64,000 nucleotides of DNA. Origin: Bombus terrestris (lineage: Eukaryota; Arthropoda; Insecta; Hymenoptera; Apidae). Positions 34,766 through 46,690 of this stretch are shown here, piece by piece. The number at the start of each line of letters is the position of its first letter. Positions within the stretch are counted from its first letter, which is position 1. Where the stretch lies: the NCBI RefSeq assembly GCF_910591885.1, contig NC_063272.1, positions 6,584,364-6,648,363 of the forward strand, written 5' to 3'. Position numbers and translations under genes: made by a program. A model generated the notes under the pieces. The model was not told the DNA's origin. It worked only from the letters and a program-made list of their open reading frames with translations, and did not search any database.

Positions 34766-37195
34766 TTCAAGTATGCATCATCATCATAAACGTTCCAAGC
34801 TCTGTGTCTGGTTTAAACAAATAAATTCCTTACTCCATCTTGCCGCATCTTCGCTTCTCAATTTCCCCTGCGGCTTCTCTCGTAACGCGCCGCAACGAGA
34901 TTTTCTTTTCCAAGACCCGCTATTATTGCTCGGTTTAACGTCAATATTTACCAGCTTTCAGGATCCCTATTTCCCTATGTCCCACGCCGGCCGAGTTTCC
35001 CTCCTGATCCTCTATAGTTCGCGATAAAAGAGCTATTCCGCTCCGTTCCGCATGATTCGCCGTTTTCCGCGTTGAACACGCGTTACAACCATACTTACGC
35101 CTCATGTAAATGATACTCTCGCATCCGTTAAACGCTGGCGGCACTTTTGCCGCAGGAATTTGTTCCAACCTCCGCTTCAACGTTTCGAATGGTCCGTATC
35201 GATTAGAGGTCACGTATCGATCTCTTGATCTCTTGATACTGCCATTCGTGGAATCGAGATTATCGTGCATTTCCGAATCTTTCAGGCGCTTATTGAAGAT
35301 GTGGATAGATAGAATTGTCATAGTCACTGATTTATAAATGACCGTGAAAGTTTTAGCTATAGGTGTTTCACTTTCATTTTCATACATTTTTAAACGTATC
35401 TGACTATTTCAAAAAGACGAGAATACTTAATTACGATTACTTTCCCATAGATGAGCACGAAGGTCTTCGGTGTAGTTTTTATCGATTTTTTATCTTCGTT
35501 GACTCGTAGGATTTTTATATATCTTGAAATGCTATATTTGAGTATTTTACTAAATACGTGGACGATTACAATTATTATAATTAGATTCTTGCAAATGAGA
35601 GCGAAGGCTTTGAGCATTTTTTTCTACATTGCGACTCTTTTAGAGTGTCCGGGAATTTTAAATTTTATGCTCCCTTATAAAAATTGTAGAAAACGTGTTT
35701 CGTCGTTCTTTGAATGTTTAACATTTAACGAATGTTCGAATTTAACACATGTAATATCCTATTAGAAAGTTGAGGAATCCCATCGAGAAGCGAAAAATCG
35801 ATTCCATGGCTGATCATTAGAAACCATAAAGATATTCTCGGTCGAACTTTCGTTTGGAGGGCTTCCAGCAAACTACATGAACCACGGTTAAGTTACACCT
35901 CAGGGCTTTCAGGTGGTCTTCGAAAAGTACAGCTGGAGCATCGTTTTTGTTTGCACGACAGCTTCGCGTTCATTCTTTAGGATTTCTTCAGTGCTTCGTT
36001 CTAGGTTTAACTTGACAAATTTTGTATTTAAATCTCAGATTATGCATTAATACGTTTTAGGATTGTAATATGAATTTTATTATTCTAATTCTATGGTAAA
36101 TTTTACGACCTGAAACTAACAGTGACAGAAGAATGAAAAATTAGTAGAAAATCGATTAAAAAGTTGTTATAGAGATTGGTGGAATTTGCTTTAATATTTT
36201 TAGGCGAAGAATATTCTTATAACCAAACTATGGTAATATTTATTCCTGTAAATATGCTTTCATTGCTTCATCCATTTATTTAGTTACTCTGTCCAGCTGC
36301 AGAATTAAAAATTATTCATGCATTGATGCAATAATGAAATGAAATACGATCCAATGCTATGAACACACAGCTATATTTAGCAAATTTCATTCTATCTACT
36401 AATCATTACACCATTGTGTTTTATAATACATCATTTTCTCAACATAAACCAATCTCCTTATAACGATAATAAAGAAAAAAAATAGTAACACAAAGTATAA
36501 AATATAGAATACTAATATAAATGAATGATAATAAATAATAATATAGAACAGAACATACAGAATATAAGTAACAAATACAATCCAATTATCAAATAAAATC
36601 CTGTTACATAAAACATAAGATCCTTGTGAGTAGTACAACAATCAACTGCAAACTTCCTATTTGCGCTTTCGTTTTTAGTTTTAAGTAAACGAGGAAATTA
36701 TAGGCTGCGAGATTGTTAATCTCTCGATCTGAAACTACCTCTGCCATATCCTGGCTATCCAGTTCTCATCCGAAGACCAAAGCTCGAATACTCGAGATAT
36801 CAAAGACACGTCGAAATATCCGCTGTCCATCTCGAAGGTCGATCGTCCGATTTTACAGCTCGTAAAAGGGCAGCGTGTCCGTCGCGACGAAGCATCCCGT
36901 CTCCGTGAAAGACGTTTGAAAGCTCGGTTTGTTCGTCGTTCGAAAAATTCTAGCGACCACGAAGATCCTGCAGCGAGGTTCGAATAAATCCACGAAGGAG
37001 GTCCGTTCGCTGGTTTACCGCGGCCGAGAATTTATGAAGTCGATCCTTTAGGCGTGTGCCTCCCGTCTGGGAATTTGTCAGAGACGATCGAACTAGAGGG
37101 AGCTGAGGCGAAGTAAAAAAAAAAGAATGAAAATAAAAAGCAAGGGAAAAAGGAAGTGAAGAGAAGGAACGAAACGGAGAAGGGAGAAGACATTG
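34766..37195. other. Gene-free stretch with islands at 34780-35300 and 36740-37180
   Basis: Two CpG-richer islands separated by AT-rich DNA. A 148-codon minus-strand frame (34941-35387) covers part of the first island and lacks any recognised domain. Positions 36400-36640 are extremely AT-rich. No exon, RNA gene or recognised repeat. Confidence 0.5.
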
Positions 37196-37197
37196 TA

Positions 37198-37921
37198 CAG
37201 TACCGCTCAAAAATATATGGCTACTCACTTATTTTTGGCAGAATATAAATTTGTCTTAAATTACAACTAAAGTAAAATAGAATGAATGAGAAATAAAAAG
37301 TCTGCTTGGTTATAGCTGTTGTAAAATATCACGACACGATAAAATTTTTTTTACAAGATAATATGCAATAGAAAGAGTGACATTTATAACGGTCAAGCAT
37401 TATGCAGCAGATCTTTACTTATTCGAAGAGTCCGTTATACTCAGCTCGTCTGGTTGTTAGACTATAGGCAAGATAGAGAAAGGTTTTCCAAACTATAACA
37501 TTCAATACTTCGACACATGCTGTATCACGGTGCCAGTGCAATAATCACGTGAAAATTATTGAAATATTCGTCGTTGACTATCGTACTTGGCAGCGATAAC
37601 AACGTAAGTGTAAAAATAACCAAACAATGCAAACAATATTTGTTATCCCAATATCATAAAACGTTTTTTTCGTGATTTAATTACAAGTTTTACCACATGA
37701 AATCGATTTCCTTTGTCTCCTGACAAATAACTTTTTTCCAATTTCATCATTGTTGTACCCGAACAACTACGTATGATACATCTCATAATTCCACAAGAAG
37801 ATACTAATGAAAGTATTGCTTTTAATCGTTGGTCTTCCATCGATTCCATATATCCTTAGTAACAATCAGCTATCGCTAATAAAAATAGACTAAAATGTCC
37901 GCATATTTATGAGCGACGGTG
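37198..37921. mobile_element. Non-autonomous Tc1/mariner-type element
   Basis: A 724-bp element flanked by TA at 37196-37197 and 37922-37923. The left end CAGTACCGCTCAAAAATATA and the complement of the right end CACCGTCGCTCATAAATATG form imperfect terminal inverted repeats of about 25 bp. The CA start and TA duplication are typical of the Tc1/mariner superfamily. A 68-codon minus-strand frame inside (37643-37849) has no clear helix-turn-helix or DDE motif, so I call the copy non-autonomous or heavily decayed. Confidence 0.65.
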
Positions 37922-37923
37922 TA

Positions 37924-38820
37924 CGCAAAAGGAAAGGAAAAAATAGGGAAAGGGGCAAAGGAGGGTGAGAAAGATGGGTTATCGAGGATGGAAGGATTCA
38001 GCGTGTGTTTATAAATATCACCATTGTACGGGCGCCAAGTGCTGTATTTTTCATTCCTTATTTGTTGTCGCAAGTCTGTGGCTTCGGTCCCGGTTATACG
38101 CACTGGCCACGATCGTACATTTTCGAGCGTGCAATTTGCGACCGGTTGGCTTCCACCGAGAAAGCCGATGGCACCCACCGATGGAACCGGCCCGCTTGAC
38201 CTCTGAAACGATCCCACGACACGAGGAACATCTCGTTTCGAGGCCGTGGATGCACGCGTTCGGTGTCGCGTGAAACGAATCGACGAGGCGAGAGCTACCC
38301 GAATGGTAGTAACCAGAATCCCTTGTATGAATTAGGTATCTCAAATCGGTATTGTTTTCGCATTAAATTTTCCTTCGTCGTATTATTATTAAGTGTATTA
38401 TGAATTTTAGTTAGTTTAGTTTTCCTTGTTTTGGCTAATATTAGTTATCTATGAACTTTAATCTGCACGCGATATCATCAACTATAGGTGATTAACGATA
38501 GGTAATGGACAACTTTGTTATACAAATTTAGTAAAATTTATTCACGATACTTTACGTTACTTCGTTTTATGGTTGTATTTATATCTTGGTTCGTATTTTA
38601 TATTTTATGTGACGAAGAAGAAATAAACCGTACACATTGTTTTGTTACTTATGAACAATAAAAACGTGTTAAAAGTACGCTGTATTTTGAATACTTTGGA
38701 AGCTTTGGCACAAAATTGAAAGAAAAAATCACATGTATCGACAACAATTCTAAAAGATATTTAAACTACTGATTTCGATTGGACCGATAAAAATAAAAAA
38801 TTGTTGGGAGCGTAGATATA
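37924..38820. other. CpG-rich island (37920-38300) then AT-rich DNA
   Basis: The island opens on both strands for about 100 codons without recognisable motifs. AT-rich DNA follows up to the palindromic element at 38821, with CCGATAAA at 38784-38791. No gene. Confidence 0.5.
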
Positions 38821-39034
38821 AGGTTGTTCGAAAAGTTTCTTTCGTTTTATAAAGAAATAATAGACGCACAATGTTTTTTGTTTTATTATTTATTAGTTTA
38901 TTGAATTATGTACGAATATAATAATAGAAATATAACGAAATGGATCATACTTAATTCAATAAAATAATATAAAACAGAAATTGTTGTTCATCTATTATCA
39001 CCTTATGAAACGAAAAAAACTTTTCGGACAACCT
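38821..39034. mobile_element. Mariner-type MITE with long inverted arms
   Basis: A 214-bp element with arms of about 90 bases and a spacer of about 30. The left start AGGTTGTTCGAAAAGTTTCT corresponds to AGGTTGTCCGAAAAGTTTTT in the complement of the right end, and matching continues inward past TTTATTGAATTA on both sides. TA precedes the left end. The right flank reads AA, so the second TA is mutated or the end is shifted by a base. The end sequence is of mariner type. No coding capacity; a transcript would fold into a long hairpin. Confidence 0.85.
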
Positions 39035-42000
39035 AATACGAGAAGTATGCATCGAGTTGTTGGATCCTCTTGTTATATCGTGTTCAACATTCGACAGCTA
39101 TTTTAATTAATTTAATTATTATGTTCGTTTATGTATTTACTACTATATGAGACTCTATAAAAACGACACTTCTTCGTCATATTAAAAATAGCTAAAAAGT
39201 AAACAAAATTCATACGAGTAAATTGCGGAGATTGTCATATATCTATCGGTCAATTTGACTGAAAGCAACAATCGATACATATCCAGGAGGCAGTGCAGTA
39301 TCGTTTCGTAAAATCGACAACGTCTGCAGTGTTCATCATGTCGCTAACATTGCGTCCGCCGCATTAAAACAAATTTGGCGGAACTCACGCGTTCTCTGCG
39401 CCGTCAATAATAATGGGCACACACGACCAATAAATATCGAAGGGACCGCAGTGACCGCCGATAAATCACTTTATTTCAAAGCCAGGGAAAATGAAGCGGT
39501 CGCGAACAAATGTTCCGCCGGGAGTGTTATCTCGCGACGAAATAGCGTGTAAACGGGAACGAATTAATTCACCTAGCGAATTTCAGCAAAATGTTCGACA
39601 AGTCGTATCGACACTTCGACGCTGTAGTTTTTCACGATAATTCGCGATCAAGGCGAAAAGCGATTTTTAAGTCGCGATTTCCTGCCAATTTGCTTAAACT
39701 GATGCAAGTGATTGAATTGATTAAGATTTGACCGGTACACTTCGTTGATTGAAACATCAACGAAAAGATAGTTTTTTATTTTTGTTCGTTTCACCTCTAT
39801 CACGTGGTGCAGCAGATTTTTTAAAGTAGAAGAATTTTCACTGAACGGCACATAGATTATTAATGAACTGTATCATTTACACGAAGCCGGATACGTGCAA
39901 CGAATTCAAAATATTAGAAATAACATATAATCACTTGGATCTAGAGATTGAAAAGCAATAATCGTCATAGATAAATCGCTTGGCAATGATACAATGATGG
40001 TAAAAGAAATAAAATACGATAGTATGGTGAAAAAGAAAATTTGTTTAATATGTATGAGAGTATGTGTAATTTCCAAGTCGTATTACAATATAAAGTATTG
40101 ACTAGAATTGTCTGTCTTTCTAATTGCTCCGTAATAAAGCGTTTGAAATATACAATATAAACGTACAATAACATGTTGTTTAATGGTCATCCTTGGCCAT
40201 TGATGATCAACAATGGAAAATCAAGCAAGGATTCAGTTCCTTTCTAGTTCCAACTACAATTAATCATTTAATCGTACTATTTCCAATTACATACACGTAT
40301 ACTGTTAGTTTCTAACATGTCTCTGGTTAAAATCAAATCTCACGCAATTGGGGCATTGAATTTCCATCAAATTCGATTTGGTTCCTATCATACCGAAGCA
40401 GTTTAAAGGAATACCGGTACGAGGTCTGCCTTTGGGTCTTCGATTTGCATCGGTATACGCGCTCAGCGGCGATCGTGTCGCGCTAATGTAAACTGGATTC
40501 AATGGCCCTAGCAGATCAGCTGCACAGGTAAAAACGATTGTGCACTCTGCACGCGGCCATTTTAATTCTGTCGCGCGACACAGAGAACCGACATTAGCCA
40601 CGGCGTCGCACAGCTTGTGTCCCGCGGATTCGCCTGAACGCTATAAATAATAACGCAGACCTTTATTGGCGACAATATTTCACTTGTGATCGGCCACGGT
40701 GGCTGGAAAGCACGGATCGGTCATTAGACGTTCTCTCAGCCGGACATCATGGGGAAACATAGAATTACTTCAAAGAACTTGGATAAATATTGGCGAACAC
40801 TGTTGTACATCCTTCTTAAATTATGGTTTCTGTAAAAAATGTAGGTACGTGTTCTTTGATAGCGATTGAATATAAGAAAAGTATATGGGAGAAACGTGAT
40901 ACGTCTTATCTTTCGTCTTTTACCGAAGAAAACAGTTTCGAAGTTTAAAATATTGTCGATCAATTCTATTTAAACGCTCTCTGTTCGATCTCGGAATTAA
41001 ATTGGGTGTAATTAATATTTCAGATATCTCGATTGTCATAAGAACAGTCTTGATTGTTTGTGGATTTATTGCGTATTTTTGAAAAATTCGTAGCTTTAAA
41101 TTTAGAAATTTTCAACTTTCTCAACTGTGCACGTCGAAGTATTCGCTTGCAGCTACGAATTAGTATCAAAAATTGGAAATCCATGGGCGATAACTTATCA
41201 TCTTGTTTCCTTGTGGTTTTATATAATACCAAGAGAGGTGAACATCTACGAATAATTTAGCATTTTACAAACATTCATCAGGATGTTAATTACTATCTTC
41301 TGAGTAACTGACATCGGATTAAAAAATCCTTGAATTTTTCGTAGTATATGTTCTAAATGTACAAGATGAAATATAAAATTAAAAATTTTATTTCCTTTGA
41401 ATATTCTTTGAGATTCTTTGGCTTTGAACATCAGGTCCGTCGTTCGCGTTCTCACTTTTCCACTCTACAAAAAGCTCTCGTGCTCATATTTCGCGGTCAG
41501 CGAGGGTCGCGATGAACACGGAGCCATCCCGATGATTCACGGTCATGACTCACTTTGCCGCCACAGGACTGGTAGGAGTTCGCATAAACGGGAAGGTGCT
41601 CGGAACCAAAAGTAGCAAAGGAAAATAAAAGCGAACGTAAAAAATTCTATCGCGCAGATTTCATTTGGAAGAAAAGTCTGACGTGAATTTTTGACGCATT
41701 ATCCGACAATCCCGAGATGAAAAATTTCGAATTGCAATAAAGAAAAGCCGAAAGAAAAATGTAGTCAGAGAGTGAAAGTGAGCAATGAAGTTCAAAGATT
41801 AAAGTCAAGAATATTTCACTTTTTTCTACGTTTATTTGAAGAATAATTCTTTCGTAATTTCATTCGAACAATTATAACGCATAGAAAAAATAACAAGTAT
41901 AGCAAGTTAATGAGTGAACTTCAGCGTAACGTTTAATTAACATGACAGAAATTGTAAAATGAAATATCGTGCTGCCACTTCGTATTATTGCGAACAGAAT

Positions 42001-43399
42001 TTTAACTACTACAAATGGAAGTCTGACTTTAATTACGTATTCTATATATTAAAATATAATCGTTAAAGAGGAAGGAAGAGAAAGAACAAACAATAAAATA
42101 CTCGAAGAAATAAAGGAAGGAGACGCGTCTGAGGTATTTATCGATTCATGAAACGTGCAGGAATGAAATTTAAATTTCTATTCGAAATGAATCGTGACTG
42201 GTGTTTGTCAACCGTTTAATTACTGCAGAATCCATGAATAAAGCTCCATTGATTCCAACGTGAATTTCATAGCTGCACGATCTCGCACATAATTATTGTT
42301 TTCATAATTATTGTTGTTGCAAATTATTCGGATAATCATATGGTTTGTTGTTAATTCACGTATTTTTTTCTTCGTACCCGAAACATTAGCTAGCTATTTT
42401 ACGAACACGTATTTCGAGATAATAATTCAAAGGATTCACTGTGGTCCGCGAAAATCTTCTGCAAATCTCCTTGATTAATTTCGAGAGTAATTTCGTTAAA
42501 ATGTAATGAACACCGATCGCGTGAAATGTTGAGCGAATAAATTCTTTAATCGGTAGAAATTTATCGTCGTGAAAGCAATTTGCACTGGAAACGAGCATCA
42601 AACTGAAAATAATTTATCAATCGATGAAATTGTCGTTGTTTAATTCCTTCCGTTTTTTATACTTTCGTGATACTCTCTAATCTTCTATTTTGAAAATCTA
42701 TTTAAAGTTTAGGAAGAATTTATGAAATTTAAAATGGATTGGTGGTTTTCTACAGATTATTTTTCTTTTAGAAACGATATTAGTGGTCAGAAGTTTATCT
42801 CACAATAATTTATTAATTGATAACGTTAGCGAATTCACAAGATGTAAGTTGCGCGTTATTTAAATTTCACTTTCGCAATCTGATAATTTTGCAATTTTAT
42901 GTTAAATGGAATAATCAAACGACTTGAAATTTGTAAAATATGGTTGTAAATCTTCATTTGCTTTATAAATACTGAACTAAACCTGTTACTTTTAGACAGG
43001 TATTTGTTAATATCAATAACTTACGATTTGTAACTTGTAAAATTTCATTAATGATACCAATTCAATCGTACAAGGGATCCTTAATTATCATAAGTAGATT
43101 ATGCATTTGTATGCATTTATCACGCATTTAATATGCACATAATATCCTAAAATATATGAAATATCCAAAGTGTAGTATTTGTTACATTATTCAATAGATA
43201 AAACAAAAATTTCCGCCTAGGTTTCATCTTTTACATTATATTCATAAATATACGAATTTGAATAGGAATAAGAACATCGCCACTTTAATCCTAACACTCC
43301 ACTGTAAAGACAGAAGATTTTGAAGATGACTTAATAACAGACATACGATATCAAGTCGAATACAATTTCTAAATTCATCATCTTAAATTACAACTACAT
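39035..43399. other. Gene-free stretch with islands at 39280-39640, 40430-40740 and 41430-41620
   Basis: The 39280-39640 island is CpG-rich, with almost no open frame and several ATAAA-containing words (CCAATAAATAT near 39430, CCGATAAA at 39458-39465), which fits regulatory more than coding DNA. The other islands are small. Positions 40740-43400 are mainly AT-rich, including a family A related patch at 43125-43195. Confidence 0.5.
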
Positions 43400-44860
43400 C
43401 AAAATTTCCTTCAATATCGGTATACATGAGTTTCCGTGCCACAAGGATCCATAAGATGATAGGTCTATTCTGTGCCTCGTGGTTAAAACATCGACGAGGA
43501 GATAAATTTACATATATTTCTGCGCGGTCGGTATGCGAGGAACCGAAATGGCGGACGAGCCAGGACGAAGATGCGAGAACGCGGTACGTGGAGGCACGCG
43601 AGGCGAAATTCACGCGTGTCGTAAATCATCGTTGGTCGATTCCGCTGCGTACGCAGTGTCGTCGACGTAACATCCGTTTCTCGACATTCGTTTCCACCGA
43701 TAAAACGTACGCCCACGCCAATGCGGTTCGTTTATGCTGGCATAAAATTCGCCCGGGAACGACAGCTGTCTCGTCGTCTGACTGCGTGATGAAACGAGAT
43801 TTGTCTTGGAGACCCAAGCGAAACTGGCTGGGAGTGGATGCGTGAGCCAACCATTCGAACGACTACAGATGTATAACATTCTCTGTGTCCACTTTGTAGA
43901 TCATTATTATTTTCATTCTTTTTCCCTATGTTTTTTAGCTTCGATTAAATTGGATCGAAGGCTAATTGCATGGAAACGTTGAAGCGGATAAAGAATTATC
44001 GGAATCTTGGAGGAAAATGAATTTCGCGATTATTTTATATAGCTAGACAGGTTTGGTTCTTGGTACGTATGTAGTCTTTTTGTAGTTCGATAATGTATCT
44101 TGAGAGGAGTAGTTTCGAAATTGTACAAGAAAACGTTTCGAGGTTTTAGCAAACGAGATTTTAATTATAATTAGATATGTTGTTACGTGGAGGAATGTGT
44201 ACTGCAAGGAAATGAGATAAGGGAAAAATTTATTTTCTAGAGAAATATGTAACAAATTTTTATTTCTGTAGGGGATATCAGCCGGTCGTGACATATCTTA
44301 TAAATGTTAGAACATCAGGTCCAGTTATGAAAATTTGTTGTATAGTAAGCTTTAGTTACTATCCCTTCCCTAAGTCTTATTCTCATTATTTTTTAAATAT
44401 TTCACCCAAAATTGTAATTCTATTTTAATTGGTCGATGTGTCTTTCTTATGCCTGTAAATAACAATTACATTTTTTTCGCTAATTAATTCTACTCGTTAC
44501 GATATTAAATAAGTATCATAAATTAAAAAATACCTTTGTGAGATTATGTTAACTTGTCGATGATTTTGAGAAATGTTCAACATCCATAGCCCTGAAACGG
44601 AGCAGCCAAGAGTTGAATAGTCATCACCAGGATCTTCATTCGACGATCAGAATCATAAATTCTGTCAAGCACTAGATGTTCGCTTCTGAAACAAACACTC
44701 TAATCCTCGCTAACCTGATCCTATAAATTTCTCTTTTAAACTGCCAATTTATTTCTTCGATGACACGTGAACGCGTTCCACTATTCTAAACAAAATTTAG
44801 ACAAATCCAAACAAATCAATTTCTGAAACCGATCTCGAGTAAACACGATCGTAACCGCGC
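43400..44860. other. GC-rich island 43430-43870 and AT-rich follow-on
   Basis: A 139-codon plus-strand frame (43426-43845) overlaps minus-strand frames of 74-89 codons. The translation is rich in Arg, Thr and Trp and shows no domain, and no splice sites bracket it convincingly. CCGATAAA is at 43697-43704. I do not call a gene. Confidence 0.5.
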
Positions 44861-46500
44861 GTTTCTTTCCAAATCTCCTGTTAAAATCGCATAAAGTCAC
44901 AGCAGCAGAATTTATGATCGTGCATCGAGTAACTCACTGGTAAACCAATTCAGCGATATCTCGGCGTAAACCTGCGGTAATACCATAGCTTCCCCATCTT
45001 TTGCGGCGCGGAAGATAGTCGGAATTAACGATTTCCAAGCAAGGGAAGAGGTAAATATCGGGCAGAAGGGAAAGAATTCCGCGGTCCCGGGATAAATTAC
45101 TGTCTCAGCAATAACGTTGGCATCGGTTTAGCGATGGGTAATGGTGAGTTACGCGTCGTTTATGTCCCGTAAAGCTTCGTAGAAACGCACGGCGGCATTT
45201 GTCGCGTCGCGATGCCGGCATGTGGCGGCCCGTTTCATTTGCCGCCGATAAAACTACCCTTAGCCTCGCTAGAGTATTATCGTGATCATCGTTTCCAGTA
45301 ATTTACGGCGGTTTTACACCGCGTCTATGCTCGAGTAAAAAGAGAAAGTTTTTGCCGACACGGGAACGTTTTCGCGGTGCGATTCGACCAATTCAGGTGG
45401 AACGCTCGATTAATTTGTTCGTTCTCCTTCGTTGATTTCGGGATCGAAGTGAATCACAGTACTCGGTTTTTGCGTGATGTTCGTAGATCGTTGTGTAAAT
45501 TTAGAAAAATTTGTTCGATTTTTTGTTATTTTTATTCTGTAATGTTGTCATAAAAAAATTTTCTTAAATCTTTTTATTTTCAGTTAATAGATATTTAATT
45601 TGGTTATTAAGTTTGACCAATTTGGATTTTGAAATCGAAGTAAACGAGAATGAATTTTTGGACGATGTTCGGAGATCGCTGATACCTTTTTATTTTACAT
45701 TAATGGACACGTACAGAGCATTTGCTGGTCTCATATATATCGTGTAATTAACCTAGGTTATAATCAAGGAAACGATTAGTTGATGAGAATCTTGTACTTT
45801 AGAAACATGGGAAAATTTGTTGAAACTATCAGCAAGAATTTTGGTACCATAATATAAATTAAAACAAATTATAAAATATAATGTAATAAATTGGTCCTCG
45901 ACCATACTATCTCAAACTATATAAATCCTATTAAAACAATTCGAAGTAACTTAAATAGGAAAGTGCAAACAGGTGACCCAAAGTCTGATATGAATATCAA
46001 AATTGATTAAAATATAGACAAGAAGAAGGATTCATTTTATTATCTCAAAATAATAAGATTATTATTATAATATTGAATTAATATACCTTTAGAATCAAGG
46101 AGAAACATTTCAAATGAAATAATTTTCAATATTTTCGATAATTTTCTAATGACTTCTGAAATGTTCAAGTTTGCCTCATCTGTCTATAATATAGGACCAC
46201 TATGGGAATGTAGGTGAAATACGAAGTCATAAATGTCCCTATATACAGATGTTGAATTTCGTACTGTAGAATTGCCACTACAGTTAGTGTAACTTCCTGG
46301 CCCCAAATCGGGACAGGTCTGCATAAATTGGGATATATGAAGTTGTCATCCTCTCGAACAGAATATTACACGTCGTAAAACTGTACCAAGATGTACTTCG
46401 TTTTTGGAATTAAATTTTAAAATGTTGATTATTTTCGAGGCGTTTCGAACTGTAAGAAGAAAATGAATCGTAAGACAGAAGTTTAGTAACATTCGTAATT
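44861..46500. other. CpG-rich island 44860-45440, then AT-rich DNA
   Basis: The island has CG-dense sequence with hardly any open frame and CCGATAAA at 45245-45252. AT-rich DNA follows from 45440. No gene or recognised repeat. Confidence 0.5.
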
Positions 46501-46690
46501 AAGTGACGAGTGTTCATGAATTTATAAAAAAAGAGCTTAAGGATGAAGCGATATACAGAATGTACAAATTACAGTGCTTAATAAATTAAAGAAATCTGCA
46601 TTTAACTTTCATTCCTTTCTAAGAATATGAATTTGCATAAACATTCGCGGTCTATTCGTAACAATGCAGTCACTGCAATGTTCTTCGTTC
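46500..46690 (+). repeat. Dispersed repeat family A, copy 3
   Basis: The sequence 46608-46683 runs through ATTTGCATAAACATTCGCGG, TCTATTCGTAACAATGC and TGCAATGTTC, parallel to 34602-34674. Upstream, GATATACAGAATGTACA (about 46550) parallels AATATACAGAATGCACA near 34426. The spacing between the two blocks is shorter here. Orientation is the same in all copies seen. Confidence 0.45.

Noticed and set aside
34941..35387. 148-codon minus-strand open frame
   Set aside because: No recognisable motif, and it is overlapped by plus-strand frames of similar quality in a GC-richer island.
43426..43845. 139-codon plus-strand open frame
   Set aside because: No domain, no bracketing splice sites, and competing frames on the other strand. 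It follows an island of higher GC content, where stops are rare.
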